Below, in pieces: positions 27,973 to 37,100 of a DNA stretch of 64,000 bases; positions within the stretch are counted from its first letter, which is position 1, and each line of letters begins with the position of its first letter. The notes beneath the pieces are model-generated. The model ran no database searches. It was not told where the DNA came from and saw only the letters and a program-made list of their open reading frames with translations. The translations under genes were made by a program, and so were the position numbers. The stretch is from NCBI GenBank assembly GCA_030144965.1, contig JAMPUU010000024.1, positions 124,001 through 188,000 on the forward strand, in the 5' to 3' direction. Source of the DNA: Nitrospira sp. BO4. Its GTDB lineage: Bacteria; Nitrospirota; Nitrospiria; Nitrospirales; Nitrospiraceae.

Positions 27973-28821
27973 CTACAACGTTTGCCTGACCGAGGCATCC
28001 TGAGCTTCGGAAAGTGGAACTGAAGCTCTGGGGTTCCGAATCAGCATGCGGACGCGCGGCTGAGTCTGCTGGTGCTTGGCCCGTTCGATCACCTCGACAT
28101 TCGCAAGCCTCAATGCCGCGCGCGCGGGAATCGGCTCCACATCCCAGAGCGAGATCAGGACAGCGCTGAGATGTCGAAGTTTCATCAGATCAACGGTTAT
28201 GGAACCGGCTAGGGCTTTCACGTCCATTCGAATCTGCTCTCGCCGTCCTTGATGCCCACCCCGGAGGTCCGCCCTCGGAATCGAGATGCTCAAAATTACC
28301 GGCTCGCAGTAGTCGGCAAGCTGCTTGGCCTTTTGTCTGATGCGAGCCAAGATTCGATGGATCAACAGCACGCCACGATCTGTTTCCACACCATGTTCTT
28401 CGTCATTCATGGCTACACGAAGCGGAAGCCGTCGTCGTTCGGCGGAACCGATCATCGCCGTCACCTCTACAAAAAACCGTTCCGATTCATGGCGACATTC
28501 AAGGTCGGCTGTTCGAGCTAGCGACTCAGGCAGAAATGCGACGTGGAGTCCGGCACGGATCAGCTGCGTGGCCAATTCCAGCTCCGCCAAGGCGGATTCT
28601 TGCACGCCGGAATCGTGATGGGTCAGACGATAAAGAAGTCGCCCGAGTCGAAGACGGCTTGAATGATCTGCACAATGTCGATGCAGCAGATTCCAATGGT
28701 CATTGAGATGGCGAGAAAGCCCCTGCTGGGGGTGACGCTTGGCAGTTATCACAGAGATGCCATGAAAGCCGTACAAGCGGGAACGCAGTTTGATCGTGCG
28801 TCGAGGCCGCCAGGATGTCAT
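27973..28821 (-). CDS. Unknown protein with a possible PD-(D/E)XK nuclease-like core
   Basis: 282 residues, rich in Arg and His. The central segment ESALAELELATQLIRAGLHV, then TADLEC, then RFFVEVTAMIG has the order helix-Glu, Asp, ExT seen in PD-(D/E)XK nuclease-like folds, with Thr in place of the usual Lys. The rest (VILSISIPRADLRGG; a C-terminal beta/alpha region) is not recognised. It is bracketed by the deaminase gene (convergent, 18 bp) and a small unknown gene upstream. Nuclease activity is a guess. Confidence 0.5.
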   Translation of the reverse strand: MTSWRPRRTIKLRSRLYGFHGISVITAKRHPQQGLSRHLNDHWNLLHRHCADHSSRLRLGRLLYRLTHHDSGVQESALAELELATQLIRAGLHVAFLPESLARTADLECRHESERFFVEVTAMIGSAERRRLPLRVAMNDEEHGVETDRGVLLIHRILARIRQKAKQLADYCEPVILSISIPRADLRGGHQGRREQIRMDVKALAGSITVDLMKLRHLSAVLISLWDVEPIPARAALRLANVEVIERAKHQQTQPRVRMLIRNPRASVPLSEAQDASVRQTL

Positions 28822-28872
28822 CGCGCCCTCCCCTGTCCCGTGAGACGCCGGCTCGCGGAGGACCGAAGCCGG

Positions 28873-29205
28873 TCATGGCACTGACTCGCCGCCTTCGTCG
28901 CCCTCCGGAGACTCACCCAAGATATCCGGTCGTCGCGCGGCAATCTCAGCGTACGCTTCATCCAACCAACGTCCAGCACAACCCAATACTTCACGTACCA
29001 ACGGTTCCGGCTGTCCCGTTCGTTTGATCGTCCACTGTGACACGTATTCGAGCAGCGCATCTCGCTCGAATGATCTGGTGGAATGTGTGGCCAGCGTAGA
29101 CAGCTCGCCTAGACCTGTGTGCAGGATATCCGCCACGGTCTCACGCGCATAGGACGTGCTGGCGGTCACATACTGAACGACACGATGGAGTTCCTGCTCG
29201 TTCAT
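28873..29205 (-). CDS. Conserved hypothetical protein
   Basis: 110 residues, helical and acidic at the C-terminus (GESPEGDEGGESVP). The N-terminus NEQELHRVVQYVTASTSYARETVADILHTGLGEL resembles a small DNA-binding or phage-associated helical bundle, but no family is claimed. It ends about 50 bp before the PD-(D/E)XK-like gene and could be cotranscribed with it. Divergent from pepF. Confidence 0.5.
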   Translation of the reverse strand: MNEQELHRVVQYVTASTSYARETVADILHTGLGELSTLATHSTRSFERDALLEYVSQWTIKRTGQPEPLVREVLGCAGRWLDEAYAEIAARRPDILGESPEGDEGGESVP

Positions 29206-29359
29206 TTCTTACCGGCTCAAGAGATTTTTGCATCTCGACGATTGACTGTCAACGCTGCTGTATTTCTGTTTAAGCTTGAGGATTTTCTCCAATCACGGCG
29301 CAGCTTGGTGATAAGATGCTGCGCGCCCACGGTATGAGCTTCACGTAAGGAGATTGGCA

Positions 29360-31159
29360 ATGGCCACTCGACGTCCCGTTCGACGTAAACATTCCGGTTC
29401 CACGGTATCAGACCAGTGGGATCTCACTCACCTTGTTAAAGACCCATTGAAGGACTTGGAACGGCACTTGGCGGATCTTGATGCACGAGTCAGGCAAGTC
29501 GAGTCGGTTCGTCCTCAGCTGCAGGCGACAATGGCCAGCGATGACTTCCGAGCGATTCTGAAGCACACCGAGTCGATCGCAGAGGGCTCAGCTCGGCTTG
29601 GCGCGTTCGCCTACCTGTGGTTCTCAGAAAACACTAAATATGCGACGTCACGCTCATTCAAGACACAAGTGGAGGAGCGACTCACCGCGCTGAACAATCG
29701 CCTGCTCTTCTTCGATCTGTGGTGGCAGGGAGTTGACGATGTCAATGCCGAGCGACTGATGGCCGATACCGGTGACCTGCGATATTACTTGCAGACGATC
29801 AGACGCTATAAGCCTCATACGCTTTCCGAACCGGAAGAGAAAATCATCAATGTGAAGAATGTCACCGGACGCAGCGCTGTCAATACATTCTATGACGTGG
29901 TGACTAACGGGATGACTTTTACGATGAGGATCGGCGGGAAGACGCGCTCCATGAACCGCGAAGAACTCATGAGCTACGTCCGGAGCCCCAAGGCTGCTGT
30001 CCGGCAGGCCGCTTACAAAGAACTCTACCGCGTATTTTCCACGCAACGCGATCTACTCGGGGAGATGTATCGAACACTCGTCAACGATTGGAAATCCGAG
30101 AACGTAGGACTTCGGAAGTTCTCCTCTCCCATTGCCACTCGCAATCTCGGCAATGATATTCCGGATCACGCGGTTGATGTCCTGTTGGAGACGTGCGCGA
30201 AGAATGCCGATATCTTCCATGCGTACTTCAGGTTGAAAGCGAAGATCTGCAAACTCAGGCCGATGAGCCGATATCACATTTATGCGCCCCATCGGGTAGA
30301 GGCAAAGAAGTATAGGTACGTCGATGCCGTCGCAATGGTACTCGAGGCCTATCGCGAGTTTTCTCCCCGCCTGGCAGATCTGGCCGAAGAGGTCTTTCGA
30401 GCCCGGCATATCGATGGACCAACACGCCCTGGTAAGCTAGGCGGTGCTTACTGCTATAGTGTAGCACCGGGCCTGACCCCTTATGTCATGTTGAATTTCA
30501 CGGGTGAAGCCCGAGACATCGCCACCATGGCCCACGAACTTGGCCATGCCGTCCATGGGATGATGGCAAAAGACCATTCGGTCTATACCTTTCATTCGAC
30601 ACTCCCATTGGCAGAAACCGCATCGGTCTTCGGCGAACGCATTCTCTCAGATGCGCTGATCTCGCAAGAGCGAAACAAGGCGGTACGACAGGGTCTGCTC
30701 CTCAATCAGTTGGATGATATCTATGCCACCGTCCTACGCCAGGCCTATTTCGTTCGGTTTGAAAAGATGGCCCACCACATGGTGGCGGACGGTGCGACGG
30801 GCGATCAGCTGGCGCAGGCCTATTTGGCGGAACTGAGGCAGCAATTCGGCAAGAGCGTACAGGTGTCGGACGAGTTTCAATGGGAGTGGATCACGATTCC
30901 CCATATCTTCGCCAGCCCGTTTTACTGCTATGCATATAGCTTCGGAAATCTGCTCGTGTTGGCTCTTTACCGCATGTATAAAGAGCAAGGAGAGTCATTC
31001 ATTCCGAAATATCTCGACCTGCTCGCAACCGGCGGATCCCAGTCACCGCAAGACATCCTGAGCAAGGTGGGTGTCGATATGGGGTCAGAGGCCTTCTGGC
31101 AGTCGGGATTCAATACCGTCCGAGATATGGTTGATCAGCTCGAACAGACCCTCTCCTAG
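29360..31159 (+). CDS. pepF: M3 family oligoendopeptidase (PepF-like)
   Basis: 599 residues. The zinc-binding HELGHAVHGMM lies at about residues 393-403, with the third ligand Glu in ETASVFGE about 27 residues on. The N-terminal helical lobe begins WDLTHLVKDP, a typical PepF/M3B start. Cytoplasmic enzymes of this group cut peptides of about 7-17 residues. The ATG at 29360 has AAGGAG at good spacing. Single-gene unit. Confidence 0.9.
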   Translation: MATRRPVRRKHSGSTVSDQWDLTHLVKDPLKDLERHLADLDARVRQVESVRPQLQATMASDDFRAILKHTESIAEGSARLGAFAYLWFSENTKYATSRSFKTQVEERLTALNNRLLFFDLWWQGVDDVNAERLMADTGDLRYYLQTIRRYKPHTLSEPEEKIINVKNVTGRSAVNTFYDVVTNGMTFTMRIGGKTRSMNREELMSYVRSPKAAVRQAAYKELYRVFSTQRDLLGEMYRTLVNDWKSENVGLRKFSSPIATRNLGNDIPDHAVDVLLETCAKNADIFHAYFRLKAKICKLRPMSRYHIYAPHRVEAKKYRYVDAVAMVLEAYREFSPRLADLAEEVFRARHIDGPTRPGKLGGAYCYSVAPGLTPYVMLNFTGEARDIATMAHELGHAVHGMMAKDHSVYTFHSTLPLAETASVFGERILSDALISQERNKAVRQGLLLNQLDDIYATVLRQAYFVRFEKMAHHMVADGATGDQLAQAYLAELRQQFGKSVQVSDEFQWEWITIPHIFASPFYCYAYSFGNLLVLALYRMYKEQGESFIPKYLDLLATGGSQSPQDILSKVGVDMGSEAFWQSGFNTVRDMVDQLEQTLS

Positions 31160-31218
31160 CCCCTATCTGCTGAATCTACAAAGTGAATTCTGGATTCAGG
31201 TTGTCCGCCGTGAAGGAC

Positions 31219-31261
31219 TTGACAAAGTCTCGAAGTCATGACATGCTGAGAATGCTTCTCA
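31219..31261 (+). promoter_or_regulatory. Candidate promoter with overlapping Fur-like box before the Bfd-like gene
   Basis: TTGACA (31219-31224), 17 bp, then CATGCT (31242-31247, weak -10). Immediately after lies TGAGAATGCTTCTCA (31247-31261), an inverted repeat that agrees with the 7-1-7 Fur core TGATAATnATTATCA at 11 of 14 fixed positions. This placement would let a Fur-type repressor block transcription when iron is plentiful. Confidence 0.5.
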
Positions 31262-31283
31262 TAATCGTTCATCTGGAGGAAAG

Positions 31284-31481
31284 ATGTACGTTTGCTTGTG
31301 CAAAGGAATTACAGAAGCGGATGTTCGTGAGGCAGGGCGAGCAGGATTTGTGATGCCCTGTCAGCTCAAATCCAAGTTTGGCCTCAAGCAAAGCGGCAGT
31401 TGCGGCCGCTGCGCGAGGAACATTCATGAATTTGTAGAGATCGCGGTCCAGGGGGCAGCGACCAGCACTGTGGACCGTTAA
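31284..31481 (+). CDS. Bacterioferritin-associated ferredoxin-like [2Fe-2S] protein
   Basis: 65 residues. The Cys arrangement CLC at residues 4-6 and CGRCARN near 40-46 is that of the Bfd-like [2Fe-2S] domain. Bfd passes electrons to bacterioferritin for iron release; similar small domains also occur as redox partners elsewhere. No bacterioferritin gene is adjacent. GGAGGAAAG lies before the ATG. The possible Fur box upstream fits an iron-starvation role. Confidence 0.8.
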   Translation: MYVCLCKGITEADVREAGRAGFVMPCQLKSKFGLKQSGSCGRCARNIHEFVEIAVQGAATSTVDR

Positions 31482-31491
31482 CTATCGTTTC

Positions 31492-31505
31492 CCGGCACGT
31501 GCCGG
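31492..31505 (+). terminator. Short palindrome after the Bfd-like gene
   Basis: Perfect 14-bp palindrome CCGGCACGTGCCGG, 10 bases after the stop, followed by only three T. Possible weak terminator or protein-binding site; the loop would be too tight for a standard terminator. Confidence 0.3.
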
Positions 31506-31555
31506 TTTACGAGAAGAGATTCCGTATTCCTTCCTCGCCTCTCTCACAGAACAAT

Positions 31556-32197
31556 TCAACGCGGCGAACCGACTCTGACGAGCTTCGTGACCTCGGCCAC
31601 ACGTTGGCCTAACGCTTTGGCCTCTCCAATCTCCTTATTATCGATCCCTGGGCTGTCACCCTCAGTTGTCGCCGACGCTCCGAACGCACCACCGCCGCTC
31701 ACCACAATCATTTGATTCCCAAGCATTGCGGCGAGAATAGTCAACATGGTGACTTCCTTACCACCTGAGATTTGCCCTCCAGTGGCGAAGGCCGCCCCAA
31801 CCTTGTTCTTCATCTTGAATTCAGGAAACACACCGAACTTGAATTGCCAGTTATCGAAGAAGGTTTTTACCTCCCCTGACATGTTGGACCAATACACGGG
31901 CGAGCCGACGACCACCGCATCGGCGGCAAATAGTTCTTCTGCGGTCACCTTTCCGACACGCTTGACCACAACCTCGGTGCCCGAGACGGATCGTGCGCCG
32001 GCGACCACTGCTTCTGCCATACGTTCGGTGTTTCCCGAGAGAGAATGGTAGGTCACGAGGATTTTGATCGGCGGTGAGGCTTCGTCTGCTAAAGATTTCG
32101 ATACGCAGCCGGCGAAAACCGTGACCAACATCAGCGCGACGGCCAAGAAACGCCGCCACTCACTCAGGGTAGCGGTCCGTGCGGGATGTGATGACAC
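31556..32197 (-). CDS. Exported (lipoprotein) flavodoxin/WrbA-like protein
   Basis: 213 residues. An N-terminal signal ends in a lipobox-like VFAGC (about residues 27-31), so membrane anchoring outside the cytoplasm is likely. The mature part is a flavodoxin fold: FMN phosphate loop TYHSLSGNTERMAEAV, then VVVGSPVYWSNMSGEVKTFFDNW, and AAFATGGQISGGKEVTML, close to WrbA/NADPH-dependent FMN reductase families. Such proteins are normally cytoplasmic, so the export signal is unusual. The start is GTG. Confidence 0.78.
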   Translation of the reverse strand: MSSHPARTATLSEWRRFLAVALMLVTVFAGCVSKSLADEASPPIKILVTYHSLSGNTERMAEAVVAGARSVSGTEVVVKRVGKVTAEELFAADAVVVGSPVYWSNMSGEVKTFFDNWQFKFGVFPEFKMKNKVGAAFATGGQISGGKEVTMLTILAAMLGNQMIVVSGGGAFGASATTEGDSPGIDNKEIGEAKALGQRVAEVTKLVRVGSPR

Positions 32198-32233
32198 AAC
32201 GTTACGACCTGGCTATGGGAGAAACGAGAGGCG

Positions 32234-32419
32234 CTAGTGCCGAAACGTTTCTTCCTCCATGTGTTCTTCGACCGACACTTCCGTCAGCGTTCCACGATAC
32301 GTACAGCGATGGCAACGAATCCGCCATTCTTCAATCCATTTCTCCTGGACGTAAGACTGGCGACATCCTGGACACACGAACACTCCTTTTTTATAGAGCA
32401 CCCGCCGCTTTTCTTGCAT
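32234..32419 (-). CDS. Small zinc-ribbon protein
   Basis: 61 residues. Two CxxC knuckles (FVCPGCRQ at about 14-21 and IRCHRCTY at about 35-42) form a rubredoxin-like zinc ribbon, with an acidic/His tail. The ATG at 32419 has GAGAGGAAA upstream. Lies 36 bp before the exported flavodoxin gene on the same strand. Function unknown. Confidence 0.65.
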   Translation of the reverse strand: MQEKRRVLYKKGVFVCPGCRQSYVQEKWIEEWRIRCHRCTYRGTLTEVSVEEHMEEETFRH

Positions 32420-32562
32420 AGTTTCCTCTCTGTCGAATCCGGCTGGAGGATGGCACAACCTCCGACATGATTGCAATATTCGCGGAACCGGAGACGGGCC
32501 GGCCGCCATTTTCATCGGATGGCCTCCTTGACTGAAGAGGAAGCGATCATTACGATGCGCTC

Positions 32563-33039
32563 ATGTGTGGCAGGGCTCCTACGTTCCTCGCTCTTTGCGC
32601 CTTGGTGTTCACCGGGTCACTCTTCGGCACTATTCCAATCGGTCTCGCGGCCGATTCCGGGCTCGTCTCGATCCAGACTCCTTCAGGCGTCACCATTCAG
32701 GCCGAAATCGCCGACACGCCGAGAAAGCGTGCTCAGGGCCTCATGTACCGGGATCACCTCGAGAAAGACCATGGGATGTTGTTCTTTTTTAGCGAACCCC
32801 AGGCGTGGTCATTTTGGATGAAGAATACCAAGATTGCGCTCGATCTGATCTGGTTGGACGATAAAAAGCGAGTCACGCATGTCGAACGGAACGTACCGAT
32901 TTGCACCAAGACCGACGATTCATGTCCTCAATATCGTCCGAATAGCGATAATGCCGTGTACGTCCTCGAGATTGCAGGTGGTACGATTGATGGGTACAAG
33001 ATCGAAAAAGGAACAAAATTACTGTTCGGCAGGCCATAG
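32563..33039 (+). CDS. Exported DUF192 family protein
   Basis: 158 residues. The signal peptide (about 1-29) ends GLAA. The DUF192 core has IADTPRKRAQGLMYRDHLEKDHGMLFFF, WSFWMKNTKIALDLIWLD and VYVLEIAGGTID. The family is common in thermophiles and environmental bacteria and has no assigned reaction. Divergent from the zinc-ribbon gene, convergent with the relA/spoT gene. Confidence 0.88.
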   Translation: MCGRAPTFLALCALVFTGSLFGTIPIGLAADSGLVSIQTPSGVTIQAEIADTPRKRAQGLMYRDHLEKDHGMLFFFSEPQAWSFWMKNTKIALDLIWLDDKKRVTHVERNVPICTKTDDSCPQYRPNSDNAVYVLEIAGGTIDGYKIEKGTKLLFGRP

Positions 33040-33062
33040 GTCTATTCCTGTGACGCACTCGC

Positions 33063-35240
33063 TCATGATTTTTGTCTCCAAGACCTCAGACGTCTCGCCG
33101 TAATGACACCCTCTACCCGTTCGATAGCTTTCAACACTCGATTCAGATGGTCCGTATCGGCAACCTCGACGACGAAATCCAGCTCGGCTTTACGGTCTTC
33201 CCTGGTGATGATTTCGGCACGGCTGATGTTCGCCTGACATTCGGCGATGGCCGACGAGACGTTCGCCAGAACTCCGGTTTTATCTGCTGCAATGACGGCG
33301 ATTTTTACCGCATGTTGGCTGGGCGTGGCGGTATCCCATTCCACTTCCACCAACCGTTCTCGATCATAATCCAACGCTTCCAGGTTAGGGCAGTCGACCG
33401 AATGGATCGTAAGGCCCCTTCCACGGGTGATGTATCCCAAGATTTTGTCACCGGGAACCGGATTACAGCAGCGGGATAGTTGCATCAAAAGATCCCGTCC
33501 GCCCTTCACTTGAACGCCCTGTTCTGCTCTTCCACGGCTTGAGACTTTTGGGAGGCTCACAGGTTCCGGCTGAACAGGCGCGCCGCCGGATGCCGGAGCA
33601 ATCAACTTGCCGACGATTTGAGCCGTCGCAACATTGCCGAAGCCAACGGCTGCGGCCAGCTCGTCAGTCGTTTCATATCCTTCCTGTTTGGCAACCTCGA
33701 GAAGCGCTTCGGACTTCAGCACCTGTGCCGGCGCTAACCCATGACGACGGATCTCCGCTTCGAGCAAACGCCGGCCGATTTCCAGACTCCGCTTCTGTTC
33801 CTCCGCCTTGATCCAATGCTTAATCTTTGTTTTTGCCCGTGACGTTCGGACGAACTTGAGCCAATCTTTGTGCGGAGTCTGATTGGATGACGTCAGGATC
33901 TCGATGGTATCACCGCTCGTCAACTCGTGCTTGAGCGGAACGATCTTGCCGTTGACCTTCGCACCGACACAGTGATCACCCACTTCCGTATGGATGGCAT
34001 ACGCAAAATCCACTGGGGTCGCACCCTTGGGCAGCTCTTTCACCATTCCCTTGGGGGTAAAAACATACACGACGTCGTGGAACAGCTCGAGTTTCACCGA
34101 ATCCATGAATTGGCGGTTATCCGGCAAGTCCTTTTGCCATTCGATGAATTGCCTCAGCCATCCAAATGCTTTGCTGTCTTTATCTTGCACCCGCCCCTGT
34201 TCCTTGTATTTCCAATGGGCCGCGATCCCGTATTCGGCCACACGGTGCATCTCCTCGGTGCGAATCTGAAACTCCACATGCTCGCCTTTCGGTCCGACCA
34301 CGGTCGTATGGAGCGACTGATAGAGATTGGACTTAGGAATCGCGATGTAATCTTTGAAACGGCCCGGCAGCGGACGCCACAGCGAATGGATCACCCCGAG
34401 CACGGCATAGCAGTTCATCTTGGTATCGGTAATGATCCGTAACGCAGTGAGGTCATAGACTTCTTCGAACGAGATCGATTGTTTCTTCATCTTTTGATAG
34501 ATGCCGTACAGATGCTTGGGCCTTCCGTACACCGCCCCCGCCAGCCCGTTTTCCGCCAGAGCCTTCTCGACCAGTGCTTGGACCTCTTGGATATATTGCT
34601 GGCGATCTTCGTCCCGTTTCGCCACGCTCACGCGCAACGTTTCGTAGACATCCGGCTTGAGATGTTTGAGGCAGAGATCCTCGAGTTCGTTCTTCACCCA
34701 ACCGATTCCGATGCGGTTGGCCAATGGCGCATAGATCTCCAACGTCTCCTGCGCGATTTCCTGGCGCTTACTTTCCTTGAGATGTTCGAGTGTCCGCATG
34801 TTGTGGAGTCGATCGGCCAGCTTGATGATCACGACGCGGATATCATCCGCCATCGAGAGCACCATTTTGCGGAAGTTTTCGGCTTGCTTCTCTTCGGAGC
34901 TTCGAAAGGTGATCTTCCCGATCTTCGTGACGCCGTCGACTAGCTGGACAACTTCCTTGCCGAATTCCTGTTGAAGTTCGTCGGCCGTGGCCACCGTATC
35001 TTCCAACGTATCGTGAAGGAGTCCAGCCACGATTGCCGTGGCGTCAGTTTTGAGGGCCGTCAACACACCGGCCACCGCCACGGGATGTTTTACGTAGGGT
35101 TCACCGGAGCGGCGAGTTTGTCCTTCATGGGCTTTGGCGGAGAACTCATAAGCCTTTCGCACCAGAGCGAGATCGGCGTCCGGCTGATAGCTTTGGAGGC
35201 GATCCAGCAGTTGGTCGATATCTGTGACAGTTTCGTACAT
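33063..35240 (-). CDS. rsh: Bifunctional (p)ppGpp synthetase/hydrolase (RelA/SpoT family)
   Basis: 725 residues. The HD hydrolase domain has HPVAVAGVL and LLHDTLEDT (about 50-80). The synthetase domain has RFKDYIAIPKSNLYQSLHT; its RxKD form is typical of bifunctional enzymes. Then come TGS (VYVFTPKGMVKELPKGATPVDFAYAIHTEVG, about 385-415), the conserved RCCNPVPGD region and a C-terminal ACT domain. It makes and breaks the alarmone that adjusts growth to starvation. It follows recJ by 6 bp, an order also seen in other bacteria. Confidence 0.96.
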   Translation of the reverse strand: MYETVTDIDQLLDRLQSYQPDADLALVRKAYEFSAKAHEGQTRRSGEPYVKHPVAVAGVLTALKTDATAIVAGLLHDTLEDTVATADELQQEFGKEVVQLVDGVTKIGKITFRSSEEKQAENFRKMVLSMADDIRVVIIKLADRLHNMRTLEHLKESKRQEIAQETLEIYAPLANRIGIGWVKNELEDLCLKHLKPDVYETLRVSVAKRDEDRQQYIQEVQALVEKALAENGLAGAVYGRPKHLYGIYQKMKKQSISFEEVYDLTALRIITDTKMNCYAVLGVIHSLWRPLPGRFKDYIAIPKSNLYQSLHTTVVGPKGEHVEFQIRTEEMHRVAEYGIAAHWKYKEQGRVQDKDSKAFGWLRQFIEWQKDLPDNRQFMDSVKLELFHDVVYVFTPKGMVKELPKGATPVDFAYAIHTEVGDHCVGAKVNGKIVPLKHELTSGDTIEILTSSNQTPHKDWLKFVRTSRAKTKIKHWIKAEEQKRSLEIGRRLLEAEIRRHGLAPAQVLKSEALLEVAKQEGYETTDELAAAVGFGNVATAQIVGKLIAPASGGAPVQPEPVSLPKVSSRGRAEQGVQVKGGRDLLMQLSRCCNPVPGDKILGYITRGRGLTIHSVDCPNLEALDYDRERLVEVEWDTATPSQHAVKIAVIAADKTGVLANVSSAIAECQANISRAEIITREDRKAELDFVVEVADTDHLNRVLKAIERVEGVITARRLRSWRQKS

Positions 35241-35246
35241 CGTCTG

Positions 35247-36944
35247 TTACTCACACCCCGCCGCCCTTATGTCTCGAATGCGCAATTGAATTCGATCATA
35301 GCCATTCCAATGGTTGAGCTCGGGCGTAAAGGCAACGTCGACGGGTGTCTTTAACGACAACCCCTGATCCTCCAGCGATTTCATCCCGAATCCTATACTA
35401 TCAAACGGTAAAGACCTGTCCTGCCGGACCGTCAGCTTCAAATGCTTCTCTCCGACAACGCGTGCGTTGAGGACATCCAGACGCCTGACGGCGAAGGTCG
35501 GCTCCGGATTCCCGGCACCGAATGGATGCAGCGCCCCGATTTCCCGGATCAGCTGAAGCGTGATCTCGTCCAGACGCACTTCTGAATCGACGTGCAACAT
35601 GGGAACGCTTTGAGTCTCCCGGATCCATGCCTCTGCGATCGCGGAAAAGCGCTCCGAAAATTCCGGCAACCTCGCCTCCTGAATGGTCACCCCCGCCGCA
35701 CTGGGATGCCCACCGAACGCTATAAGCAGATCCCGGCAACTCGCTAAGGTTTGATAGAGGTCGAATCCGGGTATGGTCCGAGCCGATCCTTTCCCGACCC
35801 CGTGTTCATTCACGGCAATCACGACCGTAGGACGATGAAAGCGCTCCATGATGCGGGCAGCCACGATACCGACGACCCCCAGATGCCACCCCCGTGCGTA
35901 CAAGACGATACCGGCCGGTAACTCCCGTGATTCGACCTGTCTTAATGCATCCCGAAGAATATCGGCCTCAAGTTCCCGGCGAGCTCGATTCAATTGCTCC
36001 AAGTCTTCAGCCAACTCTTTGGCTTCCCGCTCCGACTCCGTAGTCAGGAGCTTGACGCCTTTGATGGCCTCATCCAAGCGTCCCGCGGCATTGAGTCGAG
36101 GCCCAAGTTTGAAGGCAATCGTTTCCGTCGTGCATTCTCGGCTGATGCCCGCCACCTGTTTCAAGGCTCGTATACCGCAGCGGGCACCTCGTGAGATATG
36201 GGCGAGGCCCTCGCGAACGAACAGTCGGTTTTCATCCTGGAGTGGAACAACATCGGCAATCGTTGCAAGGGCGGCCAAATCCAATAGCGACTCCAGGGGG
36301 GCAGAACCCGATCCATATTTTGTCTCATAGGCCTGGGCGACCTTGTACGCAAGCCCGCCGGAACAGAGCCCATGAAAGGGATACCGCGACTCCCGTCGAT
36401 GCGGATTCATCACTGCCAGAGCAGGCGGCATATCCATATCGCTTTGATGGTGATCGGTCACGATCACATCGATCCCGAGTTCATTTGCGAGAGTAATCTC
36501 ACGGTGCGATGTCGTCCCGCAGTCGGACGTGACCAGCAAAGTGACACCTTCCTTGGCCAGGATCTTGACGGCCGCCTCATTGAGACCATAGCCCTCTCGC
36601 AAGCGATGAGGAACATACGCTCGGACTTCAGCGCCAAGGCCGCGGAAGAATGAGAGGTAGATACTAGTGGCGGACATGCCGTCCACATCGTAATCACCAT
36701 AAAAGCACACCCGCTCCTGCCGTCGCATTGCCTGACAAAGACGGTCAACGGCTCGTTCCATATCGGGAATCAAGAAGGGATCATGGGTTCTGATCGGAGT
36801 CATCCAGGCCGTCGCCTGGTCCACACTGGTGACCCCTCGATTGAGCAACAGTGACGCAGTAGCCGAGGAGATTGATAACGCCCGAGATATGAGGCCACGT
36901 TGGACGGGATCTACCTGACGAACGACCCAGAGCTTAGACTTCAT
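35247..36944 (-). CDS. recJ: Single-stranded-DNA exonuclease RecJ
   Basis: 565 residues from the ATG at 36944, which has AAGGAGGCGAG upstream. DHH-family motifs are VCFYGDYDVDGMSATSI, VTSDCGTTSH and VIVTDHHQSDM, and the DHHA1 part carries FGGHPSAAGVTI. A C-terminal OB-like domain follows. RecJ degrades 5' ssDNA ends in recombination and mismatch or excision repair. Probably cotranscribed with rsh. Confidence 0.95.
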   Translation of the reverse strand: MKSKLWVVRQVDPVQRGLISRALSISSATASLLLNRGVTSVDQATAWMTPIRTHDPFLIPDMERAVDRLCQAMRRQERVCFYGDYDVDGMSATSIYLSFFRGLGAEVRAYVPHRLREGYGLNEAAVKILAKEGVTLLVTSDCGTTSHREITLANELGIDVIVTDHHQSDMDMPPALAVMNPHRRESRYPFHGLCSGGLAYKVAQAYETKYGSGSAPLESLLDLAALATIADVVPLQDENRLFVREGLAHISRGARCGIRALKQVAGISRECTTETIAFKLGPRLNAAGRLDEAIKGVKLLTTESEREAKELAEDLEQLNRARRELEADILRDALRQVESRELPAGIVLYARGWHLGVVGIVAARIMERFHRPTVVIAVNEHGVGKGSARTIPGFDLYQTLASCRDLLIAFGGHPSAAGVTIQEARLPEFSERFSAIAEAWIRETQSVPMLHVDSEVRLDEITLQLIREIGALHPFGAGNPEPTFAVRRLDVLNARVVGEKHLKLTVRQDRSLPFDSIGFGMKSLEDQGLSLKTPVDVAFTPELNHWNGYDRIQLRIRDIRAAGCE

Positions 36945-37100
36945 CCTCGCCTCCTTACGGGCCTGGGCCGTTCCACAATTCAGACCAGGGATCACAGGGA
37001 AAGGTGAAAGACTGTAATAAGCCGCTTCTACTTTGTCAAACAGATAGGCTGCGAGGACGGGTAAGCTTCGTCGAGCAAGAGGGGAGACTTCGAACCTGCG

